Shown here: piece by piece, positions 1 to 5,334 of the stretch
How positions within the stretch are numbered: the first letter of the stretch is position 1
Layout of the letters: each line of letters opens with the position of its first letter
Source of the DNA: Anaerolineae bacterium
GTDB taxonomy: Bacteria > Chloroflexota > Anaerolineae > Anaerolineales > E44-bin32
Assembly: GCA_030598885.1 (NCBI GenBank)
Contig: JAUVOZ010000041.1
Coordinates: forward strand, 1 to 13,084
DNA: 13,084 nt
Direction: 5' to 3'
Made by a program: the position numbers and the translations under genes
The notes under the pieces: model-generated
The model's database searches: none
Told to the model about the DNA's origin: nothing
The model's input: the letters and a program-made list of their open reading frames with translations, nothing else

Positions 1-189
1 GACATCCTGGTAGTAACCATGTTCAACTGCGACATACAGGGGGGCGAATTGAATATCTGGCCGGTATCCCATTGTCAGACGAACATGGACGGTCGCCTCC
101 GTAATTTCTTGCTCCGGACTACTTACGCCGATGCAACCCGACAAGGAAAGACCAATCACCAGCATGATGAGAGACCAACGATGTGACAT
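1..189 (-). CDS. ribY: Riboflavin ABC transporter substrate-binding lipoprotein (partial, N-terminus only)
   Basis: Only the first 63 codons lie in the window; the gene continues past position 1. The N-terminus has a short hydrophobic signal followed by the lipobox LSGC (Cys19), so it should be a lipid-anchored binding protein outside the membrane. After a short linker comes GYRPDIQFAPLYVAVEHGYY, the typical opening of NMT1/THI5-like periplasmic binding proteins. The family also includes pyrimidine and sulfonate binders, but the operon is controlled by an FMN riboswitch, which matches the RibY flavin-binding component known from Chloroflexi. The ATG at 189 is chosen because AAGGAGGC (198-205) lies 8 nt upstream; another ATG at 196 is too close to that site. 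The ribosome binding site overlaps the ribX stop codon, implying coupled translation. The ATPase gene is not visible and may lie beyond the edge. Confidence 0.8.
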   Translation of the reverse strand, partial: MSHRWSLIMLVIGLSLSGCIGVSSPEQEITEATVHVRLTMGYRPDIQFAPLYVAVEHGYYQDV

Positions 190-203
190 AATCCATTGCC
201 TCC

Positions 204-1025
204 TTAAGATCGAGAGGGAACTTCACGATAAGCCAACAGCCAATGTTCTAGGGCAGCCACCACCCCATACAACGCAAGCGCCATGCCGACCAAGTCGAAC
301 ACCACCACGAAGACAAGTGCGGTGTCGTAAAGGCCACGGCCTACGTTGATCAAATAACCTAGGCCTTCGTCGGCGGCCACGAACTCGCCGACAACAGCCC
401 CGATCACCGAGAGCGTGGCGCCGATCTTAAGTCCCCCGAATAAAACCGGCATCGCGGCTGGTACTTCAAGTTTGATGAAGGTCTGCCAACGAGTAGCTCT
501 CAAGGAATGCATCAGGTGGCGCAAATCTACTGGCACTGAGCGCAAGCCCACCACTGTGTTTACCAGCACGGGGAAGAAAACGATTAACGCACTGATCAAC
601 AACTTCGAAAGCCTTCCCGTGCCAAACCAGATCACCAGTAATGGCGCGATCGCCACCACAGGGACGGACTGAGAGGCGACGATGTAGGGTGCTAAGAGGC
701 GCTCAAAAGTACGTGATTTGGCTAGCCCATATCCCAGGCAAATGGCTACCGTCAATCCAAGCGACAGCCCACCCAGCACTTCATGCAAAGTCACTCCTGT
801 ATGTCGAATCAAACTGCCATCAGCCAGCGCACGCAAGAAACGACTCCAAACAGCTTGCGGTGAAGGAATCATGAAAGCCGGCAAGCCGCTCCATCGGGTG
901 AAGGCTTCCCAGATTAAAAGACCGAAGAGCAACGTTATCGGCAGTGTCGATAAACTAAATTTTCGTCTCGTCGACACCCGTGGCAAAAGGGATATACCAC
1001 TCTGCTCGTTCTTCGCCATCCCCAA
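204..1025 (-). CDS. ribX: Riboflavin ABC transporter permease
   Basis: A 273-residue, strongly hydrophobic protein with about six membrane segments. It has the fold of SsuC/TauC/ThiX-type permeases (BPD_transp_1). The cytoplasmic EAA-like loop that contacts the ATPase reads SLRATRWQTFIKLEVPAA, roughly residues 174-191. It would carry the ligand delivered by the downstream lipoprotein ribY across the inner membrane. The substrate is assigned from context: the gene is the first one after an FMN riboswitch, as in the RibXY systems of Chloroflexi; the sequence alone cannot separate flavin from pyrimidine or sulfonate transport. The start is uncertain. TTG at 1025 lies 6 nt after GAGGAG (1032-1037), while ATG at 1019, two codons later, lies 12 nt after it. 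The stop (204-206) overlaps the ribY ribosome binding site. Confidence 0.8.
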   Translation of the reverse strand: MGMAKNEQSGISLLPRVSTRRKFSLSTLPITLLFGLLIWEAFTRWSGLPAFMIPSPQAVWSRFLRALADGSLIRHTGVTLHEVLGGLSLGLTVAICLGYGLAKSRTFERLLAPYIVASQSVPVVAIAPLLVIWFGTGRLSKLLISALIVFFPVLVNTVVGLRSVPVDLRHLMHSLRATRWQTFIKLEVPAAMPVLFGGLKIGATLSVIGAVVGEFVAADEGLGYLINVGRGLYDTALVFVVVFDLVGMALALYGVVAALEHWLLAYREVPSRS

Positions 1026-1046
1026 ACTCTACTCCTCAATGAAATA

Positions 1047-1069
1047 CCCCGAAGGGGTTACCTTCGGGG
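1047..1069 (-). promoter_or_regulatory. Leader hairpin next to the ribX ribosome binding site
   Basis: The stem CCCCGAAGG/CCTTCGGGG (9 bp, loop of 5 nt) ends about 9 nt before the GAGGAG of ribX. It has no proper U-run after it (TATTTCATTG), so it is a poor terminator. Its 5' arm is also complementary to the 5' strand of riboswitch helix P1. It could be a second switching element or a ribosome-site-adjacent stem; the role is inferred. Confidence 0.55.
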
Positions 1070-1101
1070 GGGATACATGCAATTTCCAGCGAGATGCGCC
1101 G

Positions 1102-1139
1102 AGAAAAACAAGCCCCCGAAGATGGTCATCTTCGGGGCA
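1102..1139 (-). terminator. Intrinsic terminator of the FMN riboswitch expression platform
   Basis: On the minus strand the stem CCCCGAAGAT/ATCTTCGGGG with loop GACC is followed by GGC and then TTGTTTTT, a typical rho-independent terminator. It lies about 40 nt after the aptamer and before ribX, so it should stop transcription when FMN is bound. The 5' arm with its flank (1130-1139, TGCCCCGAAG) is perfectly complementary over 10 nt to the 5' side of aptamer helix P1 (1291-1300, CTTCGGGGCA), which would form the antiterminator in the absence of FMN. Confidence 0.85.
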
Positions 1140-1180
1140 CATACCGCCGTCCTGGTGGACATATCCAGCCAGGTTAGCAA

Positions 1181-1302
1181 CCTTCTCCCATCCGGACTAT
1201 ACCGTCGGCTCCGGAGTTCCACCGGATCCTGCGTCAAAGACGCTTGCGGGCTATACCGCCGATCGGGAATTGGATCTTCGATCCTCACCCTGCCCCGAAG
1301 GC
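1181..1302 (-). ncRNA. FMN riboswitch (RFN element)
   Basis: Read on the minus strand, the segment has the conserved blocks of the RFN element in order: CTTCGGGGCAGGGTG, AATTCCCGA, CGGCGGTATAGCCCGC, a variable stem GCGTC-TTT-GACGC, CCGGTGGAACTCCGG, GCCGACGGTATAGTC, and CGGATGGGAGAAGG. Helix P1 closes as CCTTC/GAAGG. This aptamer binds FMN and represses riboflavin synthesis or uptake genes; here it precedes ribX-ribY. An extra 13-nt hairpin sits between GGGTGA and AATTCCC, where the common form has only a short loop. A terminator downstream suggests transcriptional control. Confidence 0.96.
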
Positions 1303-1322
1303 TAAGCTATTCTGTTGCCGTT

Positions 1323-1328
1323 ATTATA
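1323..1328 (-). promoter_or_regulatory. Promoter -10 box of the rib operon
   Basis: The minus strand reads TATAAT, a perfect sigma-70-type -10 box, about 20 nt before the first base of the riboswitch helix P1. No good -35 hexamer is visible 16-18 nt upstream. Between phoU and this promoter I see no terminator hairpin, so transcripts from the pst locus could read into the leader and be subject to the riboswitch terminator. Confidence 0.65.
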
Positions 1329-1359
1329 CTCGTTTTTACCTAACTGGAATACTTCCTCC

Positions 1360-2025
1360 CTACACATTCAACTCTCTCATATCGCCTGTACTCACAAAAA
1401 TAACCCGCTCGGCGATGTTGGTCACCCGATCGCCGATTCGTTCCAGATTGTGGGCGCACCACAATAAATAGGTCGCCCTTTCTATACTGTCGGGTTTATC
1501 GGCCATGATCTCTAGCAGTTCTTCGAAAATCGCCTGATAGAGGTGATCCATCTCATCATCACGGTCAGCGATCGCCTGCGCAGTATCCGCATCATTATCG
1601 ACAAAAGCTTGCAGAACTTCACCCAACATTTCTTGTGCCAGCCGCACCATTCGCGGGATGTCGATCAATGGTTTGAGTAACGGTTCGTCCCCCATAAGAA
1701 TGACTGTTTTTGCAATACCAGCGGCGTGGTCCGCCATACGCTCCATATTTATCACGATGGTTATAACCGCAACCACTGATCGCAGGTCGCTTGCTGCTGG
1801 CTGCTGGGTGGCGATCAATGCCAGACATGCATCCTCGATCTTGAAACGTATAGCATTAATTTCTTCATCATCGTCAATCACTTGCTTAGCCAAGGCGTGG
1901 TCGCGATTCTGGAGACTCTCGAGGGAGAGAGCTATTGCCTGATCGACCATCAAGCCCATCTGCAATAGGCTCTCCTGTATCTGTGCAAATTCGCGATCGA
2001 ATGTTGTCCATAAACTATGTGACAT
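1360..2025 (-). CDS. phoU: Phosphate signalling complex protein PhoU
   Basis: A 221-residue, all-helical protein of normal family length with the two three-helix repeats of PhoU. The metal-binding E-x-x-x-D signatures are visible in each repeat: MERMADHA around residues 94-101 and NLERIGDRVTNIAE around 193-206. PhoU is a cytoplasmic regulator that links the Pst transporter to the PhoR/PhoB-type phosphate response and restrains phosphate uptake. It follows pstB1 by 23 bp and is probably translated from the same message. The start at 2025 has GGAGG 9-10 nt upstream. No histidine kinase or response regulator gene is nearby, so the signalling partner must be elsewhere. Assignment is secure. Confidence 0.95.
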   Translation of the reverse strand: MSHSLWTTFDREFAQIQESLLQMGLMVDQAIALSLESLQNRDHALAKQVIDDDEEINAIRFKIEDACLALIATQQPAASDLRSVVAVITIVINMERMADHAAGIAKTVILMGDEPLLKPLIDIPRMVRLAQEMLGEVLQAFVDNDADTAQAIADRDDEMDHLYQAIFEELLEIMADKPDSIERATYLLWCAHNLERIGDRVTNIAERVIFVSTGDMRELNV

Positions 2026-2048
2026 CTTACCCTACCTCCCTCAGCCTC

Positions 2049-2822
2049 CTAACCTACCCGACCGGTGATGTAAGCCTCTGTTCGTTGCTCCTTTGGTCGG
2101 GTGAATATCATAGCAGTGTCGTTAAATTCAACCAACTCTCCGAGCCAGAATAAACCAGTCTTATCCGAGACTCGCGCCGCCTGCTGCATGTTGTGGGTGA
2201 CCACCACAATAGTGTAGCGCTCTGAAAGGTCCCGCATAAGCCCCTCAATCTGCATAGTAGCAATCGGGTCAAGCGCTGACGTGGGTTCATCCATCAAGAT
2301 CACCTCCGGCTCGACAGCCAACACCCGGGCGATGCACAATCGCTGTTGCTCTCCAAGTGAGAGTTCCATGGCGTCTGTATTCAGGTGATCCTTGACCTCC
2401 TCCCATAGCGCAGCCCGTTGTAATGAGCGTTCGACAATTGCATCCAACTCTTCCCGCTCTCGGGTCAACCCTAACACACGTGGTCCGAAGGCGACATTGT
2501 CAAAGACAGATTGGGGGAAAGGATTGGGCTTTTGGAAAACCATGCCGATCCGTTGCCGCAGATCCACAACATCGACTGAGGGGTGATATATATCCTCACC
2601 ATCAAGATAAACCTTCCCTTCTAAACGGGTGTTGGGGATCGTGTCGTTCATTCGGTTGAGGCAACGGAGAAAGGTTGTCTTTCCACAACCTGAAGGGCCA
2701 ATGAGTGCGGTAACTTGGCGTTCGAGGATCCCGATTGAGATTGAGCTTAACGCCCTCACAGAACCGTAATAGAAGTCCAACTCCTGAATAAACATCTTTG
2801 GCGACTGCACCTGGTTAACCAT
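2049..2822 (-). CDS. pstB: Phosphate ABC transporter ATP-binding protein PstB (copy 1)
   Basis: 257 residues from the ATG at 2822, the normal PstB length. Walker A is GPSGCGKTT (42-50), the Q-loop is GMVFQKPNPFP (Gln97), Walker B is VILMDE (174-179) and the switch histidine is in VTHNMQQAAR (His210). The signature motif is LSLGEQQR (154-161) rather than LSGGQQQR, so its second glycine is Leu and its glutamine is Glu. The reading frame is open further upstream to 3032, but that part would overlap pstS on the other strand and lacks family similarity, so I reject it. No Shine-Dalgarno precedes the ATG; a TACAAT box 7 nt upstream suggests a leaderless message. It heads a pstB-phoU unit divergent from pstS and would power the PstC/PstA channel. 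A second, different pstB lies at 6185. Confidence 0.93.
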   Translation of the reverse strand: MVNQVQSPKMFIQELDFYYGSVRALSSISIGILERQVTALIGPSGCGKTTFLRCLNRMNDTIPNTRLEGKVYLDGEDIYHPSVDVVDLRQRIGMVFQKPNPFPQSVFDNVAFGPRVLGLTREREELDAIVERSLQRAALWEEVKDHLNTDAMELSLGEQQRLCIARVLAVEPEVILMDEPTSALDPIATMQIEGLMRDLSERYTIVVVTHNMQQAARVSDKTGLFWLGELVEFNDTAMIFTRPKEQRTEAYITGRVG

Positions 2823-2829
2823 TTGCCGC

Positions 2830-2835
2830 ATTGTA
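2830..2835 (-). promoter_or_regulatory. Candidate -10 box of pstB1-phoU
   Basis: The minus strand reads TACAAT (5 of 6 to consensus), ending 7 nt before the pstB1 ATG, which puts the expected transcript start at or next to the start codon. The -35 region is weak (AAACTA at 17-nt spacing), which would fit activator dependence. Inferred from sequence only. Confidence 0.45.
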
Positions 2836-2861
2836 CACCAGAACACAACCCATAGTTTCAT

Positions 2862-2878
2862 CTGGCAACTTATGCCAG
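2862..2878. promoter_or_regulatory. 17-bp inverted repeat between divergent pst promoters (candidate operator)
   Basis: The arms CTGGCA and TGCCAG are perfect complements around a 5-nt spacer (ACTTA). The left arm coincides with the likely -35 hexamer of the pstS promoter, and the whole site lies about 47 nt upstream of the expected pstB1 transcript start. A regulator bound here could affect both directions. It does not resemble the E. coli Pho box (CTGTCAT repeats). Confidence 0.45.
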
Positions 2879-2890
2879 GAGAAGTATAAT
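2862..2890 (+). promoter_or_regulatory. Promoter of pstS
   Basis: A perfect TATAAT -10 box at 2885-2890 has a -35 candidate CTGGCA (4 of 6 to TTGACA) at 2862-2867, spaced by exactly 17 nt. The -10 box ends 8 nt before the pstS ATG (2899), so the message probably begins at the start codon or within two nucleotides of it. Confidence 0.6.
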
Positions 2891-2898
2891 CAGCGACG

Positions 2899-3798
2899 AT
2901 GGATGAACTTCGCTCCGGGCACATTTGCTGGTTGTCCTCCATCCTGCTGGCATGTATGTTGACCGCTGCCTGCAGTCGCTCGATGACTGAAGACCTCTCG
3001 AGATCATCCTCTGACGCCATAATCGAAAACAAGGGGTCCGATACGATCGTGAACCTAGCTCTCGCCTGGGCGGAATCCTATCAGGATAGCCACTCTGAGG
3101 TGCGGATCTCGGTCACTGGAGGAGGATCCGGTACGGGGATCGCCGCCCTGATCAACGCTTCGGTAGATATCGCCAACGCCTCACGGAAAATCAAGCCGGA
3201 GGAGCAAGCTCAGGCAGAAGCCAATGGCGTCCTCCCGGTGGAGTTCGTCATTGCACGAGACGCCATCGCGATCATCGTCAATCATGAGAACCCCGTCGAC
3301 CACCTCTCGATCGATCAGATCTCCGACATTTACAGTGGAGCGGTCAACAATTGGAGGCAGGTGGGAGGAGAAGATCGACCCATTGTGCGGCTATCACGCG
3401 AGACCAATTCTGGCACGCATGTCTATTTTCTGGAACAGGTGCTTCGTGGCGGGGACAAGAACGATCGGACACTATTCTCGACCGACACGTTGTTATTGCC
3501 ATCATCGGAAGGCATAAGCGCTGAAATCCGTCAAAACCCCAACGCTATCGGCTACGATGGACTTGGCTATGTAACTGAGGATCTGAAAGTAATTGCAGTT
3601 TCCCTTGATGCGACCGGACCTTTCGTCCTTCCCTCCCCAGAAACAGTTGATAGTGAGCAATACCCGATCGCCCGTGATCTATACATGTACACAGCAGGAG
3701 AACCGACTGGCGAAATCAAAGCGTACTTAGATTGGATCCTCTCTTCTGAAGCGCAACGGATTGTCTCGGAACTTGGCTTTGTGCCTATCACACCTTGA
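2899..3798 (+). CDS. pstS: Phosphate-binding lipoprotein PstS
   Basis: 299 residues. The N-terminus is a lipoprotein signal with lipobox LTAAC (Cys25), so the protein is anchored outside the membrane. The mature part carries the PstS phosphate-binding elements: NKGSDTI (44-50), TGGGSGTGIAAL (73-84), the ASRKI segment (94-98) and RETNSGTHVYF (167-177). It binds inorganic phosphate and hands it to PstC/PstA. It is the first gene of the rightward pst unit, and pstC starts 7 nt after its stop. The ATG at 2899 has no Shine-Dalgarno at a usable distance (AGGAG is 17 nt away) and lies 8 nt after a TATAAT box, so leaderless translation is likely. The family assignment is secure; the start is moderately sure. 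Confidence 0.93.
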   Translation: MDELRSGHICWLSSILLACMLTAACSRSMTEDLSRSSSDAIIENKGSDTIVNLALAWAESYQDSHSEVRISVTGGGSGTGIAALINASVDIANASRKIKPEEQAQAEANGVLPVEFVIARDAIAIIVNHENPVDHLSIDQISDIYSGAVNNWRQVGGEDRPIVRLSRETNSGTHVYFLEQVLRGGDKNDRTLFSTDTLLLPSSEGISAEIRQNPNAIGYDGLGYVTEDLKVIAVSLDATGPFVLPSPETVDSEQYPIARDLYMYTAGEPTGEIKAYLDWILSSEAQRIVSELGFVPITP

Positions 3799-3805
3799 GG
3801 TTGGT

Positions 3806-4699
3806 ATGCGAAATTCCACTTGGAGAGAATACATCATCACCCGCCTAATAAAGCTCTCTGGCTACTCAGCGATCTTATTTGTTGGATTAATCTTTCTTTT
3901 TTTGATGCAGGAGGGTGCGCCAGCACTAATCAAAATCCCAATATCCACACTTTTCAGCACCCGCTGGTACCCGATCGAAAACAAATTTGGCATCCTTCCA
4001 TTGATCGGCGGGACGGTCGTCGTCACGTTTGGCGCAGCCCTGTTTGCCGTTCCCCTTGGTTTGGCTACGGCGATATACATCGCCGAGATCGCACCGCCTT
4101 GGGTGAGGGAAATCCTCAAGCCATTGGTCGAGGTGCTGGGCGGTCTACCGTCGGTTATGCTGGGATTCCTTGGCATTCTGATTGTCACCCCTTTCGTGCG
4201 TACCACCCTCGACGTCCCTACTGGCCTGACCGCTTTCACCGGCGCCCTGATCCTGGGTGGCATGGCGATCCCCACCATAGTCAGTGTGGCTGAGGACGCG
4301 CTTGACACCGTGCCTCGTACCTACCGCCAGGCCGCTCTAGCGCTGGGAGCTACGGAGTGGCAGACAATCTGGCGGGTTACACTACCCGCCGCTCGGTCAG
4401 GCGTGTTGACGGCGATAATGCTAGGCATCGGAAGAGCTATCGGTGAAACAATGACGGTTATGATGGTAACCGGAAACGCCCCGATCCTACCTACAGGATT
4501 GGGAGCTCTTTTCCGTCCGGTGCGCACCATGACCGCCACCATTGCCGCCGAAATGGGTGAGGTTGCCACTGGCAGCGTACACTACCATTCTTTGTTCCTG
4601 ATCGGAATCATGCTCTTCCTAATCTCTCTGGTCATTAACTTGGCAGCTGCCAGTGTGGTATTTCGCCAGCGTAAACGCGCTGAACGGATTTTGTCCTAG
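3806..4699 (+). CDS. pstC: Phosphate ABC transporter permease PstC
   Basis: 297 residues with six predicted membrane segments and the BPD_transp_1 fold. The EAA loop that docks on the ATPase is RQAALALGATEWQTIWRV, followed by LPAARSGVLTAIMLGIGRAIGETM, a strong PstC/PstA hallmark. Together with PstA it forms the inner-membrane phosphate channel. The frame is open upstream to 3761 inside pstS, but the ATG at 3806 is chosen because GAGG (3797-3800) lies 5 nt before it and the pstS stop is inside that site, suggesting translational coupling. Distinguished from PstA by position directly after pstS and by the longer loop after the first membrane segment. The stop codon (4697-4699) directly abuts the GxxExxY insert. 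Confidence 0.93.
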   Translation: MRNSTWREYIITRLIKLSGYSAILFVGLIFLFLMQEGAPALIKIPISTLFSTRWYPIENKFGILPLIGGTVVVTFGAALFAVPLGLATAIYIAEIAPPWVREILKPLVEVLGGLPSVMLGFLGILIVTPFVRTTLDVPTGLTAFTGALILGGMAIPTIVSVAEDALDTVPRTYRQAALALGATEWQTIWRVTLPAARSGVLTAIMLGIGRAIGETMTVMMVTGNAPILPTGLGALFRPVRTMTATIAAEMGEVATGSVHYHSLFLIGIMLFLISLVINLAAASVVFRQRKRAERILS

Positions 4700-4711
4700 C
4701 CACGGATAACA

Positions 4712-4745
4712 CAGATTTCACTGATTGATAATGATTTCACCGATT
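4712..4745. repeat. Left-end short repeats of the GxxExxY unit
   Basis: CAGATTTCACTGATT (4712-4726) is matched in inverted orientation by AATCTGTGAAATCTG at 5249-5263 with 14 of 15 bases. A second direct copy GATTTCACCGATT lies at 4733-4745 and differs from GATTTCACTGATT (4714-4726) at one base. Confidence 0.65.
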
Positions 4746-4789
4746 GGGATGAGTTTGATGAAAAATTCCATTAGAAGTGAGGGGGAACA

Positions 4790-5167
4790 ATGGAAGGAAA
4801 ACGATATCCTGAGGCTTCACTTACTCACCAAATTATTGGTGCAGCAATGGAGGTGCACAGAATCCTTGGACCAGGCTTCCTCGAGAGTATTTACCAGGCT
4901 GCATTGGAGTTTGAGCTTCAAGCGCGTGGTTTACACGCAGATAGCCAGCGTACTTTGAATGTAAAGTATAAAGACAGGATCATCGGAAGATTTAAAGCAG
5001 ACTTGGTGGTTGAGGAGAAAGTAATCGTTGAATTGAAAGCAACCTCGGACCTTTCCACAAGCTTCGAGGCCCAGCTACTTAATTATCTTCGGGCAACTGG
5101 CATCCGCGTTGGATTGCTCCTAAATTTCGGAGCAAAATCGCTCCAGATAAGGAGAAGGATCATCTAG
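4790..5167 (+). CDS. GxxExxY family protein (PDDEXK_3-like)
   Basis: 125 residues, the usual size of the family. The naming motif is clear: G-F-L-E-S-I-Y at 29-35, preceded by AAMEVHRILGPG. Further on, FKADLVVEEKVIVELKA (69-84) gives Asp71, Glu81-x-Lys83, the pattern of a PD-(D/E)xK nuclease-like core, and SFEAQLLNYL (91-100) is also typical. The function of the family is unknown; the nuclease-like residues suggest, but do not prove, DNA or RNA cleavage. It has a good Shine-Dalgarno, GAGGGGG (4779-4785), 4 nt before the ATG. It lies inside the pst operon, in AT-rich sequence with short flanking repeats, so it is most likely a passenger unrelated to phosphate transport. Being read in the same direction, it may be co-transcribed with pstC. 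Confidence 0.88.
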   Translation: MEGKRYPEASLTHQIIGAAMEVHRILGPGFLESIYQAALEFELQARGLHADSQRTLNVKYKDRIIGRFKADLVVEEKVIVELKATSDLSTSFEAQLLNYLRATGIRVGLLLNFGAKSLQIRRRII

Positions 5168-5248
5168 CTAATGCTCAATATTATCAAATGCCACAATTTG
5201 CTGGTCGTGGATAATTATGGACAAATTGGATTAACTTGTATTTGTATT

Positions 5249-5334
5249 AATCTGTGAAATCTGATTAAGCGGACTACGGATAAACTAATGCTAGATCCGG
5301 AAATATAAGCAGATGAAATCTGTGAAATCTATGG
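5249..5334. repeat. Right-end short repeats of the GxxExxY unit, running into pstA
   Basis: AATCTGTGAAATCTG at 5249-5263 is the inverted partner of the left end. A further copy, GAAATCTGTGAAATCTATGG at 5315-5334, contains the same core (AATCTGTGAAATCT) and forms the first codons of pstA. Between the two copies lies TACGGATAA (5274-5282), similar to CACGGATAA at the left end. Confidence 0.6.

Larger units (their letters stand above)
4700..5334. mobile_element. Candidate GxxExxY insertion unit between pstC and pstA
   Basis: This AT-rich block separates two genes that are normally adjacent. It starts immediately after the pstC stop with CCACGGATAACACAGATTTC, holds one GxxExxY gene, and ends in short repeats related to the left end in inverted orientation, the last of which overlaps the pstA start. 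No transposase, long terminal inverted repeats or clear target duplication is visible. ACGGATAA occurs near both ends (4702 and 5275). From general experience, GxxExxY genes often lie in such CACGGAT/CACAGATT-type flanks in many phyla, but the mobility mechanism is not established here. Confidence 0.45.

Noticed and set aside
1058..1288. A 76-codon frame on the minus strand within the rib leader
   Set aside because: It lies wholly within the riboswitch, terminator and leader hairpin; the sequence is explained by RNA structure.
718..1305. A 195-codon open frame on the plus strand across the ribX start and the riboswitch
   Set aside because: It runs antisense to a clear permease gene and to a conserved FMN aptamer, has no family similarity, and is a shadow frame.
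2823..3032. N-terminal extension of pstB1 to 3032
   Set aside because: It would overlap the pstS start and its promoter on the other strand, and the added 70 residues do not resemble PstB.
3761..3805. Upstream start of pstC inside pstS
   Set aside because: The added residues are read from pstS coding sequence out of frame; the ATG at 3806 has a GAGG site and fits PstC length.
3862..4308. 148-codon minus-strand frame opposite pstC
   Set aside because: A shadow of the pstC codon pattern; no ribosome site and no recognisable motif.
4700..5334. Complete insertion sequence or integron-like element
   Set aside because: No transposase or integrase, no long terminal inverted repeats and no clear target duplication; only a candidate small mobile unit can be supported.
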